A DNA stretch of 64,000 nt from Buddleja alternifolia (GCA_019426215.1 CM033395.1:15986569-16050568); one strand, 5' to 3'; shown: positions 32,396 through 44,252, counted from the stretch's first letter. Translations and numbers: made by a program. Notes: generated from the sequence alone by a model not told the origin.

Positions 32396-33923
32396 ATTAC
32401 TAAAATTAGTTCGCAAGTAATATGAAGTTTTTAATGAGCAAATAAAAATTTCGAATACTTGTACAATCTTAGCTTTAACATGGGAGTGCCATTCGAACAC
32501 CATGTGATGGCGAGAGCTTAAAACTGTAGGCACATCAGTGGAACTGATATGCTAGAACACGACTCGCATCGGTTCTGACACATGGATTTTCGCTCTATGA
32601 CTGTCAATGACAAAACTGATTATGCATAATAGGTATATGTGAACTTTTGAACTGAAGTATCAGGCTAAAGATGCACTTGTGACGTCAAGTCTTTCACTAG
32701 AGTAGTTGGACCCAATTCACCCTTTGGTGGGGTCGACCTTGAAATGCGAACTTGATGGGCAAGTGACAGTCTTAGCAGATATCTAATATGGGATTTGTTC
32801 TCTCATAAGTGAATGAGAATGTACTCGATGTAATTATAGATAAATAGAGATCAAAGTCTTTGGCCAAAGCAAAAGCAAAAGAGACGATTGTGCTAGGCAC
32901 TTAATCGATCTCAATGATCTTGTATTATTATAATTTATACATATGGTCAAGTCCATTGAGTTTGACATAAATGTGACTCTCACTTGACCGGGGAACGTGA
33001 ACGAAAGGTTTATACATATACGGTATTTACGATTGGAAGGTTGTGGAATGATCCATTCATTCGTATTTCATTTGGGCTGCGAAGTGGGCCATGTGACTGG
33101 CTAGGTGTTACCCACTTCCTTTGGTTTCCTCTCATTGCCAAATGAAACAAACCTAAAGAGACACACTAAAGAATAGATGAAGAAAATTGAAAAGGATTTT
33201 CTATTTTATTTTTGGAGAGATTTGATTTATCAAATAAGTTAAATAATTTATTACTTATTGGATAAGATAATAAATAAATGGATAAGATTAATTATTAATT
33301 AATTTCTTGGAGAAATATATGAATGAATTAATTTATCAAATTAATTTTATTATTTAATTAATTTATTTATTTATTCGATAAAATAAATATTAATCGAATA
33401 AAGAATTAATTATAAAAAATAAAAGAAATTATGGGCCCCATATGGGGTGTCCAAGAGGACGCCCATTAGGTCAAAGATGGATGATCAAAGTGGTCTCTTT
33501 TGTTGTCTTGGTCAATAAGTCATTGAGGTATAAAAGACTTCACTTGACTTTAGCCTATACATGACTTTGTATCAACTCTCCAAATAATAGAAGATGAAAA
33601 ATATCCTCCCCCTCTATACACACTAGTCGTCGCCCCTATAGAGAAAGAAGTGGGATTTTTCACCATCAATTCGTGCATGATTATTTAGAGACGACGTAAT
33701 TTGTTGTTTGGATTTATTTTCAAGAAGCTTCAAGAAATCAAGACTTGAAGAATACGAGGATTAAAGAATTTCATCAATTCGAAGAGTTGAAGAAGAATTG
33801 GATTCTCCTTCCACCTTGCTTCAACGGGTAAGTTGATTTATTCATTAAAGCGTTTTTGATTCAATTATGCGATTAGAGAAACACTTTGGTTTTTGTTAAA
33901 AGTTTTGAAATCCTTCCGCTGCA
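32396..33923 (+). repeat. LTR A, second part (copia LTR continues after the Tat element)
   Basis: It resumes with ATTACTAAAATTAGTTCGCAAG, continuous with 8338 when compared with LTR B. It runs through a TATA-like GAGGTATAAAAGAC (about 33516) and the leader-like CCTCCCCCTCTATACACAC to CTTCCGCTGCA (33923), a typical copia LTR end. Total LTR length is about 1.74 kb. Confidence 0.82.
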
Positions 33924-33950
33924 TTCATGAGTTCTTTCGCGAAACCCAAT

Positions 33951-35447
33951 AGAAAAATCCCACGTCTTTCTCTATAGGGGGCGACGGCTAGCTTGTGTAT
34001 AGAGGGGGAGGATATTTTTTCCTTTTCTTTTCTTGGAGAGTTACAACGAAATTGTTGTTATGTCTAGGTTAAAGTCAAGAGAAGTCTTTTATACCTCAAT
34101 GACTTATTGACCACGACAACCAAGGAGACCAAATTGATCATCCAACCTAGTCCTAATGGGCGTCCTCTAGGACGTCCCCTATGGGGCACAGATTTTCTTT
34201 TGCTTTGTTTAATTAATTCTTTATTCAATTAATAATTTATTATATCCAATAAATAAATAAATTAATCAAACAATAAAATTAATTAGATAAATTAATTCAT
34301 TAATATATTTCTCTAAGAAATTAATTAATAATTAATCTTATCCTTTTAATTAAATACCTTATCCAATATGTAATTAATTAATTATTTAATTTATCCAATA
34401 AATTAAATCTCTCCAAAAATAAAATAGAAAATCCTTTTTTCAATTTTTCTTCATCAATTCTTTAGCGCGACTCTTTACGTTCGTTTTATTTGGCAATGAG
34501 AGAAAACCAAAGGAAGTGGGTAATACCTAGCCAGTCACGTGGCCCACTTCCTAGCCCAAATGAAAAACGAATGAATGGATCAATCCACAACCTTCCAATC
34601 GTAAATACCGTATAAGTATAAACCCTTTGTTCGTGTACCCCAGTCAAGTGAGAGTCATGGCTATATCAAACTCACTGGACTTGACCATATGTATTAATTA
34701 TAATAATACGAGATCATTGAGATCGATTTAGTGCCTAGCACAATCGTCTCTTTATGCTTTGGCCAAAGACTTTGATCTCTATTTATCTATAATCACATAG
34801 GGTACTTTCTCACTCACTTATGAGAGAACAAATGTCATCTAGATATCAGCTAAGACTACCATTTTCCCTTCAAGCCGCATTTCGAGGTCGACCCCACCAA
34901 CAGGTGAATTGGGTCTAACTATTCTAATGAAATACTTGACGTCACAAATGCATCTTCAGCATGATGTTTCAGGTCAAAGGTTCACTTACACCTATTATGC
35001 ATAATCAGTTCTGTCATTGATAGTCACAGAGTGAAAACCCTTGTGACAGAACCAATGCGAGTCGTGTTCAAGTATATAAATTCCACTGATGTGCCTATAA
35101 TCTTAATCTCCTACCATCCCATGGTAACAGACAGGCACTCCCATGTCAGAGATAAGATTGTACAAGTGTACTAAGTCTTTATTTGTCCATTAAAGACCTC
35201 ACTTTACTTGCGAACTTGTTTTTAGTAATCAAGATCGATCTCCCTAGTGCCAATCTTCCTATCCCATAGGAAATAGAGGGATCACACTGAAAAAACGGAC
35301 AAAAGTGTTTTCCACTACTTATAGATGCAGATAAGATTTAAGTGAAAACTAAATAATGCCTTTATTAATAATATGAAGATAAGTTAATTACAAGATAGAT
35401 GCCCTATCATTCTTTCATCTATGGCATCTGAGGGCATAATCCTAACA
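33951..35447 (-). mobile_element. LTR B: inverted partial copy of the LTR A family
   Basis: On the minus strand it starts TGTTAGGATTATGCCCTCAG at 35447 and aligns with LTR A over nearly its whole length to GTGGGATTTTTC (about 33955). The last part of the LTR is missing. The 27 bases between A and B (33924-33950) belong to neither clearly. The arrangement is tail-to-tail and inverted. Confidence 0.82.
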
Positions 35448-35455
35448 TTAAATTG

Positions 35456-36096
35456 GATAATATCCATCATTAAAATTTAGAGAAATCATTAAAAAAACCC
35501 TCAAAATAAATCTTTACATCCAGACATACCCAAAGTAAAGTTTTTCAATCTAAAAACACTCATTTAATGGATTTTCTTTAAAAAAAAATGCCCAACATTT
35601 AGGGTTATGGGAATTTATGGACTTGATTGTCCTTTGCCTTCTAGATTAAGAATCAATTAATTATATTTGATTAAAAAAATTATACAGAACTTTTATATTG
35701 ATAATTAATATTAATGATGATTTCCATTTCAATTTCTCTATATCTTTAATCTTTTTAAAAACTTAACAGGGTATTTTTTTTTTTTAGATATTAATTACCA
35801 TGCTAAAATAAAAAAAAAATTATACATAAGTGTTTACAAAATTTCTATCAAAACATAAAATTCGCGTTATAAAAGTTATCAATTTAGAACAAAAAGATTT
35901 CGCTAAAAAAATTTATTGATCATTTGTTAACTTAGGAAATGAAGGGTAATTTAGTCCAATAATTATTATTCCTAACTTTTAGATTTTTTTCATGAAACTT
36001 TTTAAAATTGATTTTTAGGATCGAAAATATTTTAATGGATTTTTTGGATATAAAAATTTATTTTAGGAGAGTTTTAGAAATTTCCATAATATTATC
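35456..36096. mobile_element. AT-rich MITE with imperfect terminal inverted repeats
   Basis: The left end AAAACCCTCAAAATAAATCTTTACATCCA-like block (from about 35491) is mirrored at the right end by GGATATAAAAATTTATTTTAGG (about 36047-36068) and GAGTTTTAGAAATTTCC. The inverted repeat is about 50-60 bases with mismatches. The interior is AT-rich with homopolymer runs and no ORF. The ends are approximate and I could not fix a TSD. Confidence 0.55.
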
Positions 36097-37004
36097 ATAT
36101 AAAGATAAATAAAAGCCAAAAATTAGTTGGAGATAAATTAGATTATGATTGGTGGCCGATTGCACAAGTGTTGGTGCTTAGGTAGAGGTGCGATTGAGGA
36201 GGTTATGGGGTACCACTAGTGGAGGTAGGTTTTAGTGGGTCTGAGGACTCTGTGGTTCGAGCAATCGTTCTGAATTGACGCTGGGAGCATGTGGTGGCTA
36301 GTGGCAATGTTCAATCATTGGTGCATGGGGTGGTTGGGGAAGGGTGGGTGTTCCGACGTCGGTGAGAGGGGTGGAGATGGCTAGTTAGTAGGGTTTAGGG
36401 GGGAAGAAAAAGAGGAGGGAAAAGAAGGGGAAAAAGCAAGAAGAAAAGGAAAAAAAAGTAGCAAGAAGAAAATTAGGATCCGAGTTGACAACCCCCAACT
36501 TATGGGTAGAGCATTTTGCCTCCTAAGTGACGGTTTTGCCCTTGCTCATATGACGCGTGTCACACATGCTTCGAATATTGACGGAATATTCCTTAAGATT
36601 CTGTCGGATTTGGCTTTAGGTGGTTTAGTGCAATATTTATCTAAGGTCAAGGGAGAAAGTACTCACCTCCCTTTAGGTCGTGGGTGTCTGCTATTATCCT
36701 TAAATAAAATAATTTAAGAGATAAAACATAATCTCAAAATAAAGTATCCAATAGGATATACACGCCCATCACACAATTTTGTAGTTTAACAATTAACTTT
36801 ATCATTGATCAAGTGTTGGAGATCAACAATCTAACTAATGAACTATATATACACCCACTATCAGTGAAGAAAAGGGAGAAGAAAACAAACAAGAACTTTG
36901 TATATACACAAACCAGTAGCAACCCAGAGAAATTTAGAGAGAAAATTTGGAAAGAAAAGACAATTGTATGAAATGATGGTATATAGCGTTGCCAAAAAGT
37001 ACAA

Positions 37005-37035
<31 letters not shown>
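36097..37035. other. No gene seen; purine-rich tract and (AT)n microsatellite
   Basis: From 36400 to 36475 lies a strongly purine-rich stretch of GGGGAAGAAAAAG type. The rest shows no long ORF with a recognisable product. At 37007-37034 an (AT)n tract lies directly against the TIR transposon. Confidence 0.5.
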
Positions 37036-37039
<4 letters not shown>

Positions 37040-37384
37040 CAAGATCCAATACACACCCTATATTAGATAAGATATAAGACCCAATCTACACCATTGGACC
37101 CATTAAATCCAACAGTCCAAAAAGGAAGCAACAAATAGGCGGGAAAATTGATTTCAATTGGATCAGGGGTATAATAGTCAAATGGCGTCATTATACAGCA
37201 TCTACATACCAAAAAAAAGGCACAAAATCTCCTCTACAATCTCTCAACTTGTTGACAAAATTAACTCAATCAAATTATAGAAGTGTTACAAAAAGTGTTT
37301 TTGTTGATTTGCTGTGTCGATTAGCTGTTGATTGGGGTCCAATAATGTGTTTTTGTTGATTTGGTATGCAGATTTGTGTAATAG

Positions 37385-38350
37385 ATGTTGTATATTGTTA
37401 AATTAATTGGTGTATTGTAACTATATGATGTATAAACACACATTGTATAATGGGTTATATAATATTGTATACTGAGTTATAAGATAATGTATAATGGTTT
37501 ATAAGATTGTAACTGTATGATGTATACACACACACACTGTATAATTGGTTATAAAATATTGTATAATGTGTTATAATATACTGTATAGTGGTTTATAAGA
37601 TACTGTATACTGGTTTGAAATCACTAATCACACACTGTATATCATCCATGTATTTACTATATATTTGTTTATTAGCTATTGTATAATGGATTAATTAGCT
37701 ATTGTATAATGTTTATTAGCTATTGTATTCACTGTATAATGAGTTATATGATACTGTGTATTAGTTTATATGATACTGTATACTGAGTTATAAGATACTG
37801 TATAATGGGTTTTAAGATACTATATAATGTGTTATAACATACTGTATAATTGTTTATAAGATACTGTATAATGGTTTGAAATCATTAATTGTATGTCACT
37901 AATCACACACTGTATATCACTGTTGTATTTACTGTATAATGGTCTATAAGCTACTGTATAATTATTTATAAGCTACTGTATGATGGTTTAAAATCACTAA
38001 TTGTGATGTCACTAATACCACATTGTATATCACCACTCGTGTATTGTATTTTATTTTATTAGCTACTGTATAGTGGGTTCAAATAGGGAATTGATGATGG
38101 TTATATGTATTTTTGATTTATAGGCTAATGTATACTGAGTTTTTAGTGTATAATACACTAATATTTGCTGTATAAAAACTTAAGTAATAATGAAATGTTC
38201 TTTTATGACTACTGTATGATGTGTTAACCCACATTGTATAATACAATTAGTTAGTGTATAATAAGATTATATTTAGTGTATAATATCTTAGTTGTTATTG
38301 TATAATGTGTTAATCCACACTGAATAATGGTAATTATCTACTATATAATG
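37385..38350. repeat. Diverged minisatellite built on ACTGTATAATGGTTTATAAG
   Basis: Dozens of imperfect units of about 20-25 bases, each with xTACTGTATAATG and GTTATAAGA words. They are mixed with a longer period in which CACTAATCACACACTGTATATCA returns every 150 to 300 bases (about 37625, 37905, 38010). There are no ORFs. It lies inside the TIR transposon. Confidence 0.75.
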
Positions 38351-38661
38351 CAGTTGCTGAAGAAGAGGCATCATCACCTGTTTCAGCTGATAGGTTACAG
38401 ACTGATAATGGAGGAGAAAACGCAGAATTGACGATGATGATGAATCGAGCTTGATGATTAATTGAGTTTTATGATGAATAATGTAAATATTTTACCTTTT
38501 GTGAATCAAATGGTTACGTTCTGTGAACTAATCGAATTGTAATTGTAAAGAAAAAATGAATTGGAGAAAAGAGTCTGTTATGGTGCAATAAGTGGGATTT
38601 GATTTTGATCCTGCATGATATTTGCATGAGTTTGTTACATTCATTGATTAAAATGCCCCTA

Positions 38662-40493
38662 GGTTAGGAATTTCATGTTAGATGTTTTGATGATGACAAG
38701 ATAGGATTTTATGTTAGACCCCAAAAATGTAAGTTCATGCTTTCATAGAAATATTGTATAAGCGTTTGAAAGTTTACTTGTATAAGCGTTTGAAAGTTTA
38801 CTTACTTTGTTAGGCTTGTAATTTTTATCTTTATAGATTTTAGACTAAGTATTAATGCCAAGTCACTGATAGAATTCTGAGTGAGTCTATCAAGGATGAA
38901 GTTGAAGATCAGCGTCTGAAGTCAAGAGAAGATAAAGATTTGCTTTGAGCGTCTGTCAAACGCTAAAAGATTATTTCAGGATTTTTGGCCCAAGCGTCCA
39001 ATTTGGCTCAAGCGTCCAATTTAGTTCAAGCGCTCAGCATGAGCTGGTTCAAGCGTCTGATTCAATTTAGTTCAAGCGCTCAGCATGAGCTGGTTCAAGC
39101 GTCTGATTCAAGCGTCTGATTCAAGCATCTGATTCAAGCATCTGATTCAAGCATCTGATTCACATCTGATTCAAGCGTTTGATTTAAGCGTCCGAGCGAT
39201 TCAAGTGTCTGATTCAAGCGTCCGAGCGATTCAAGCGTCCAGTTTTCAGATTCACTTGAAGGATTAAACCCAAGTTATCAAGGACTTAAATGCAATCACC
39301 AACGGACCTTTATTTCCAACGGGAAATAAATTCAAAATGCATTAAATGCTTGATAAGTGCATTAAATGTAAACAAGACAGTATGACTTGTGGACAAGCCA
39401 CCTTTTGACTCGACTGTCAGCTTTTCAGAGTTCAAATCTACTCCTGTCCAATCGGAACCAGTAGAATTTCAGGAATGTCAGAAAGGGACTATTTGACGCT
39501 CTGCGTGAGAGAAACGAGCCTGATTGTGTCCAACGGATAAATCCCAAGAATCTCTATAAATAGTACCCTCCAGCAAAACCTTAGAGTGTGTGCAGAGAGA
39601 GAAACTTTGCTGAAATAATTTGAGAGAAAAGCTTGCAAACTCCATAGCTAAAATCCATCAAACTTCTCAAATACATTCCAGACAGTCACCAGATATCTCA
39701 AACCTCTTCCAAAGAAGAAACCTAAATTCTTATTGAGATATCCCAAGTTGTTTGAACTTCCCAACATCAAACAAACCTGTTACAATAAACCCTCAACACC
39801 TTTCATCTGAGTGAGAAAGATTGTTGACTTCCACAGGCAGTATTTTTTAGTAAGAGAAGCTTGTTGAAGAAAGGTCTTTATTGGAGTTGAAGTCTGTGTG
39901 ATCAAGGAGCTCAAGGCCTTCTTGGAGAAGATCTTTATTGGAGCTGAAATCTGTGTGATCAAGGAGCTCGAGATCGTCTTCACCTCTCTCCCTAATTTGT
40001 AGAAGATTTTGTGTGATTTTTTGAGAATCATTTTAGTGGATTGCCTCCAAGTGTTGAAGGAGAAGAATGACGTAGTTGGGATTACACCACCCAATGAACC
40101 TTACAAATATTGTGTTCTTTACTTTACATTCAGTTTTCATATTGTCATATCATAAACTGATCAAGTAGAACTTAATCAAACGCTAAGCAACTAAATACCC
40201 TTTCTGTGACGCTAAAGCTTTTAAAGAGAAGACTACAAAAATCATTCCGCTGTACTAACCCTGATGAAAGAACTGAACGCTTAAACCTGAGTGGTTATAG
40301 TATTCAAATCTTGAGTCTAAGTTAACTTTATCAAAACAGTCTTCAAGTAAACGCTTAGTCAAGCGTTTACATTTTCAAGCGTCCAAATCAATTTTAATAG
40401 GAAAACTTTTGAAGTCGAAAAAGACTTCAGGTTCTATTCAACCCCCCCCCCCCCCCCCTTCTAGACCCTTTCGTATGCCACTTGGGACCAACA
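38662..40493 (+). repeat. S2 5' LTR
   Basis: It starts (T/G)GTTAGGAATTTCATG and ends GGGACCAACA. It contains the CAAGCGTCTGATT minisatellite (about 38990-39245), a likely TATA box CTCTATAAATAGTACCC (about 39552), and a run of 17-18 C at 40442-40458 followed by TTCTAGACCCTTTCGTATGC. Confidence 0.92.
38990..39245 (+). repeat. CAAGCGTCTGATT minisatellite in S2 5' LTR
   Basis: Tandem and interspersed 13-base units (TTCAAGCGTCTGA and variants GCATCTGA, GCGTCCGA) plus a longer unit, TTCAAGCGCTCAGCATGAGC. The same block in the 3' LTR (about 42700-43015) has a different number and order of units. Confidence 0.85.
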
Positions 40494-40495
40494 AG

Positions 40496-40511
40496 TGGTA
40501 TCAGAGCGGTT
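40496..40511 (+). promoter_or_regulatory. S2 primer-binding site (initiator tRNA-Met)
   Basis: TGGTATCAGAGCGGTT starts two bases after the LTR end; the first 12 bases pair with the 3' end of plant initiator tRNA-Met. Confidence 0.92.
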
Positions 40512-40596
40512 AAAATTGAAATTTTAAAATTTCCAAGCATAATTGCTTGTTTAGATCCTTTTCTTTCAAAATCTAGTTGCATTTAAAAATTTTGAT

Positions 40597-41451
40597 ATGG
40601 CATTTGCTAAAGTTCCCAAACTGACTGAATCAAATTTTGACACATGGAAAGTCGAAGCATTTACATATCTGTGTTCATGTGATGATGACATGTGTGATAT
40701 TATTTCAGATGGACCAATCAAAATATACAAAGTTATCACAAGAGCGCCTGAAGCCACGGAAGAAACTCACGATGGTTACGTTGAGAAACCAACACAAGAA
40801 TGGACTCCAGATGAGCGTCGAAGAGCTAATTTGGACAATGTTGGTCATAACGCTCTATATGCAGCCATAGGTGATAATGACAACTTATTCAATAAGGTGA
40901 AGTCGTGCACTACGACTAAGGAAATATGGGATAAGTTGGCTATAATATGTGGTGGCTCAGCACAAATCAAGGAAAACAAGCTTTCTATTGCCAAGGAAAC
41001 ATTTAATGGTTTTAAGATGCAGCCCAATGAGACGCTAGATCAATTAGACGTGAGATTCACTTTGCTCATTACGGAGTTAGCATCACTAGGCATGGAGTTG
41101 ATCAACAAGGAAATGGTCAACAAGATATTTAGAAGCCTTCCCAGTAGATTTTTGATGAAGACAACTGCTATGAGAGAATCACAGATGTTGGAGAATCTAA
41201 CTCTAGAGCATGTGTTCTCGGAGCTAAGGGCTTTTGAATTCGAATTGGGTGCATTCAGCGACACCTCGACTTCAGCGACTGAATCCGGAGCATTAATCGA
41301 TACTACCAAAAATAAGAGGAAATCAGTCAGTGAGGCGGAAGCGACAAAATCGAGTGAGGAAAAGGAAATGGATTTATTAGTCAAGAAATTTGAGAAATTT
41401 CTAAGATATGAAAAGAGAAAATCCTGTTCTTCATTCCAGAATGAGGTATGA
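40597..41451 (+). CDS. S2 gag, N-terminal part (copia gag, UBN2/DUF4219 type)
   Basis: An open frame of 284 codons from the first ATG after the primer-binding site. It has MAFAKVPKLTESNFDTWKVE, EIWDKLAIICGGSAQIKENK and LPSRFLMKTTAMRESQML, the copia gag (UBN2-type) region shared with S3 and S5. The last 12 codons are foreign: after RYEK the sequence jumps into the pol 3' end (CCTGTTCTTCATTCCAGAA), read in another frame, and stops. The zinc knuckle is therefore lost. It could still make a truncated capsid-like protein. Confidence 0.88.
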   Translation: MAFAKVPKLTESNFDTWKVEAFTYLCSCDDDMCDIISDGPIKIYKVITRAPEATEETHDGYVEKPTQEWTPDERRRANLDNVGHNALYAAIGDNDNLFNKVKSCTTTKEIWDKLAIICGGSAQIKENKLSIAKETFNGFKMQPNETLDQLDVRFTLLITELASLGMELINKEMVNKIFRSLPSRFLMKTTAMRESQMLENLTLEHVFSELRAFEFELGAFSDTSTSATESGALIDTTKNKRKSVSEAEATKSSEEKEMDLLVKKFEKFLRYEKRKSCSSFQNEV

Positions 41452-42396
41452 ATGATTTAAACGCTTAATCATTATGCATCATATTTTCATTAGACATATA
41501 ATTTAGGAGGAATTCACTTTATTATAATGTCTAAAAGCTTTTTTCAAAAAGTTGTATCAAGTTATCAAATTTAGGGGGAACCTTAAAATTGTACTTGAAC
41601 ATAACTGTAAGCGCCAATGATCAAAAACTTTCATATGCATAGATCATCAACGCTTAGTATTATTTATGCATAATATGTTGGACGCTCAAACATAAAAAAA
41701 AAAAAAAAAATTATCTCAAGCGTCAACATAAAACAGTTACAACAAGTGGTAACAAGTATATGTTAAGCGTTGAACACATTCCCTTCAACACTTTATAAAA
41801 ACTTTTATAAAACTCATGCATAATTTTTTAAAAGAGAACTAGAGCCAGATATAGTTGGATGTTGATTCACCATCAAGTGGTATCAACGGTGGTGGAAATC
41901 GCTAGAGGATTTTTGACAGTCCTTTTAGACATGGATGCGACTGTGGAAATCTCTAGAGGATATTGTTTACACGGTCCTTCCAGACGTGGAAGCAACTGTG
42001 GACGCTGAGCGGTCGATAGAAGTGGCCGAGTTTTTCCCCACACCAACTGGTCTTTCTCCTCAAGCATCAGAGTATCGCTTGAACTTCTATCTTCCCTTGA
42101 TGATGCCAAGAAGGGGGAAGAAGAGAAAGAAAAGCAGTTTAAAAAGAAAGAAAGAGAAAGAAAAGGCAGGTATTCAACGTTTCAGTATAAATCATATACG
42201 CTTTCAATTCCATATACATAAATGAATGATTTATCGCTGAAACATCTTGTTGAAGCTAATCTAACATCAGCTAACTTATCTAACTTATCTAACTTTCTAA
42301 CACTAACTTATATTATTTTTGGGCTTTTCTTTGAACTCTTAAACTATAAAAGAGTTATAAGAGTTAAGGTCTTGACATCATCAAAAAGGGGAAAAT
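41452..42396 (+). other. S2 internal remnant: pol end, spacer, ORF3 pieces and polypurine tract
   Basis: The sequence follows S1 from ATTTAAACGCTTAATC (pol end) through the spacer with AAATTTAGGGGGAACC. It then jumps to the middle of ORF3, where GCGGTCGATAGAAGTGGCC matches S3 at about 49805-49830. A 50-base unit with GTGGAAATCxCTAGAGGAT is directly repeated (41893-41994). The polypurine tract AAAAAGGGGAAAA (about 42385-42395) precedes the LTR. An A-run of 18 lies at about 41694-41711. Confidence 0.8.
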
Positions 42397-44252
42397 TGTT
42401 AGGAATTTCATGTTAGATGTTTTGATAATGACAAGATAGGATTTTATGTTAGACCCCAAAAATGTAAATTCATGCTTTCATAGAAATATTGTATAAGCGT
42501 TTGAAAGTTTACTTACTTTGTTAGGCTTGTAATTTTTATCTTTATAGATTTTAGACTAAGTATTTAATGCCAAGTCACTGATAGAATTCTGAGTGAGTCT
42601 ATCAAGGATGAAGTTGAAGATCAGCGTTTGAAGTCAAGAGAAGATAAAGATTTGCTTTGAGCGTCTATCAAACGGTAAAAGACTATTTCAGGATTTTTGG
42701 CCCAAGCGTCCAATTTGGCCTAAGAGTCCAATTTGGCTCAAGCGTCCAATTTATTTCAAGCGCTCATCATGAGCTGGTTCAAGCGTCTGATTCAATTTAG
42801 TTCAAGCGCTCAGCATGAGCTGGTTCAAGCGTCTGATTCAAGTTGGTTCAAGCGCTCAGCATGAGCTGGTTCAAGCGTCTGATTCAAGCGTCTGATTCAA
42901 GCATCTGATTCAAGCGTTTGATTCAAGCATCTGATTCAAGCGTTTGATTCAAGCGTCCGAGCGATTCAAGTGTCTAATTCAAGCGTCCGAGCGATTCAAG
43001 CGTCCAGTTTTCAGATTCACTTGAAGGATTAAACCCAAGTTATCAAGGACTTAAATGCAATCACCAACGGACCTTTATTTCCAACAGGAAATAAATTCAA
43101 AATGCATTAAATGCTTGATAAGTGCATTAAATGTAAACAAGACAGTATGACTTGTGGACAAGCCACCTTTTGACTCGACTATCAGCTTTTCAGAGTTCAA
43201 ATCTGCTCCTGTCCAATCAAAACCAGCAGAATTTCAGGAATGTCAGAAAGGGACTATTTGACACTCTGCGTGAGAGAAACGAGCCTGATTGTGTCCAACG
43301 GATAAATCCCAAGAATCTCTATAAATAGTACCCTCCAGCAAAACCTTAAAGTGTGTGTAGAGAGAGAAACTTTGCTGAAATAATTTGAAAGAAAAGCTTG
43401 CAAATTCCATAGCTAAAATCCATCAAGCTTCTCAAATACATTCCAGACAGTCACCAGATATCTTAAACCTCTTCCAAAAAAGAAACCTAAATTCTTATTG
43501 AGATATCCCAAGTTGTTTGAACTTCCCAACATCAAACAAACCTGTTACAATAAACCCTCAACACATTTCATCTGAGTGAGAAAGATTGTTGACTTCCACA
43601 GGCAGTATTTTTGAGTAAGAGAAGCTTGCTGAAGAAAGGTCTTTATTGGAGCTGAAGTTTGTGTGATCAAGGAGCTCAAGGCCTTCTTGGAGAAGATCTT
43701 TATTGGAGCTGAAATCTGTGTGATCAAGGAGCTCGAGATCGTCTTCACCTCTCTCTCTAATTTGTAGAAGATTCTGTGTGATTCTTTGAGAATCATTTTA
43801 GTGGATTGCCTCCAAGTGTTCAAGGAGAAGAAGGACGTAGTTGGGATTACACCACCCAACGAACCTTACAAATATTGTGTTCTTTACTTTACATTCAGTT
43901 TTCTTATTGTCATATCATAAACTGATCAAGTAGAACTTAATCAAACGCTAAGCAACTAAATACCCTTTCTGTGACGCTAAAGCTTTTAAAGAGAAGACTA
44001 CAAAAATCATTCCGCTGTGCTAACCCTGATGAAAGAACTGAACGCTTAAACCTGAGTGGTTATAGTATTCAAATCTTGAGTCTAAGTTAACTTTATCAAA
44101 ACAGTCTTCAAGTAAACGCTTAGCCAAGCGTTTACATTTTCAAGCGTCCAAACCAATTTTAATACGAAAACTTTTGAAGTCGAAAAAGACTTCGGGGTCT
44201 ATTCAACCCCCCCTCCCTTCTAGACCCTTTCGTATGCCACTTGGGACCAACA
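42397..44252 (+). repeat. S2 3' LTR
   Basis: It starts TGTTAGGAATTTCATG and ends GGGACCAACA. It differs from the 5' LTR mainly in minisatellite units (about 42700-43015) and in the shorter C-run (44207-44217). Otherwise it is nearly identical by eye, indicating a recent insertion. Confidence 0.92.

Larger units (their letters stand above)
38662..44252 (+). mobile_element. S2: complete-ended, pol-less SIRE-type copia element
   Basis: Two LTRs (38662-40493 and 42397-44252) look nearly identical by eye. The initiator-Met primer-binding site, gag, remnants of the pol end, spacer and ORF3, and the polypurine tract are in order. The flanks CCCTA (38657-38661) and CCCTG (44253-44257) are a one-mismatch TSD. 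The internal region is only 1.9 kb: protease, integrase, RT, RNase H and most of ORF3 are gone. It would need proteins from an intact relative. Confidence 0.93.

Noticed and set aside
36502..36717. 71-codon ORF after the purine-rich tract
   Set aside because: It has no motif, no splice or promoter context, and is likely random.
36809..37054. Hydrophobic ORFs reading YIYIYIYI
   Set aside because: They are produced by translating the (AT)n microsatellite at 37007-37034.
39000..39240. CAAGCGTCTGATT repeats as a centromeric satellite
   Set aside because: The block is only about 250 bases, confined to SIRE LTRs, and varies between the two LTRs of one element, so it is an LTR minisatellite.
40496..40511. 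Possible tRNA gene at TGGTATCAGAGC
   Set aside because: It is only the primer-binding site complementary to initiator tRNA-Met; no tRNA arms surround it.
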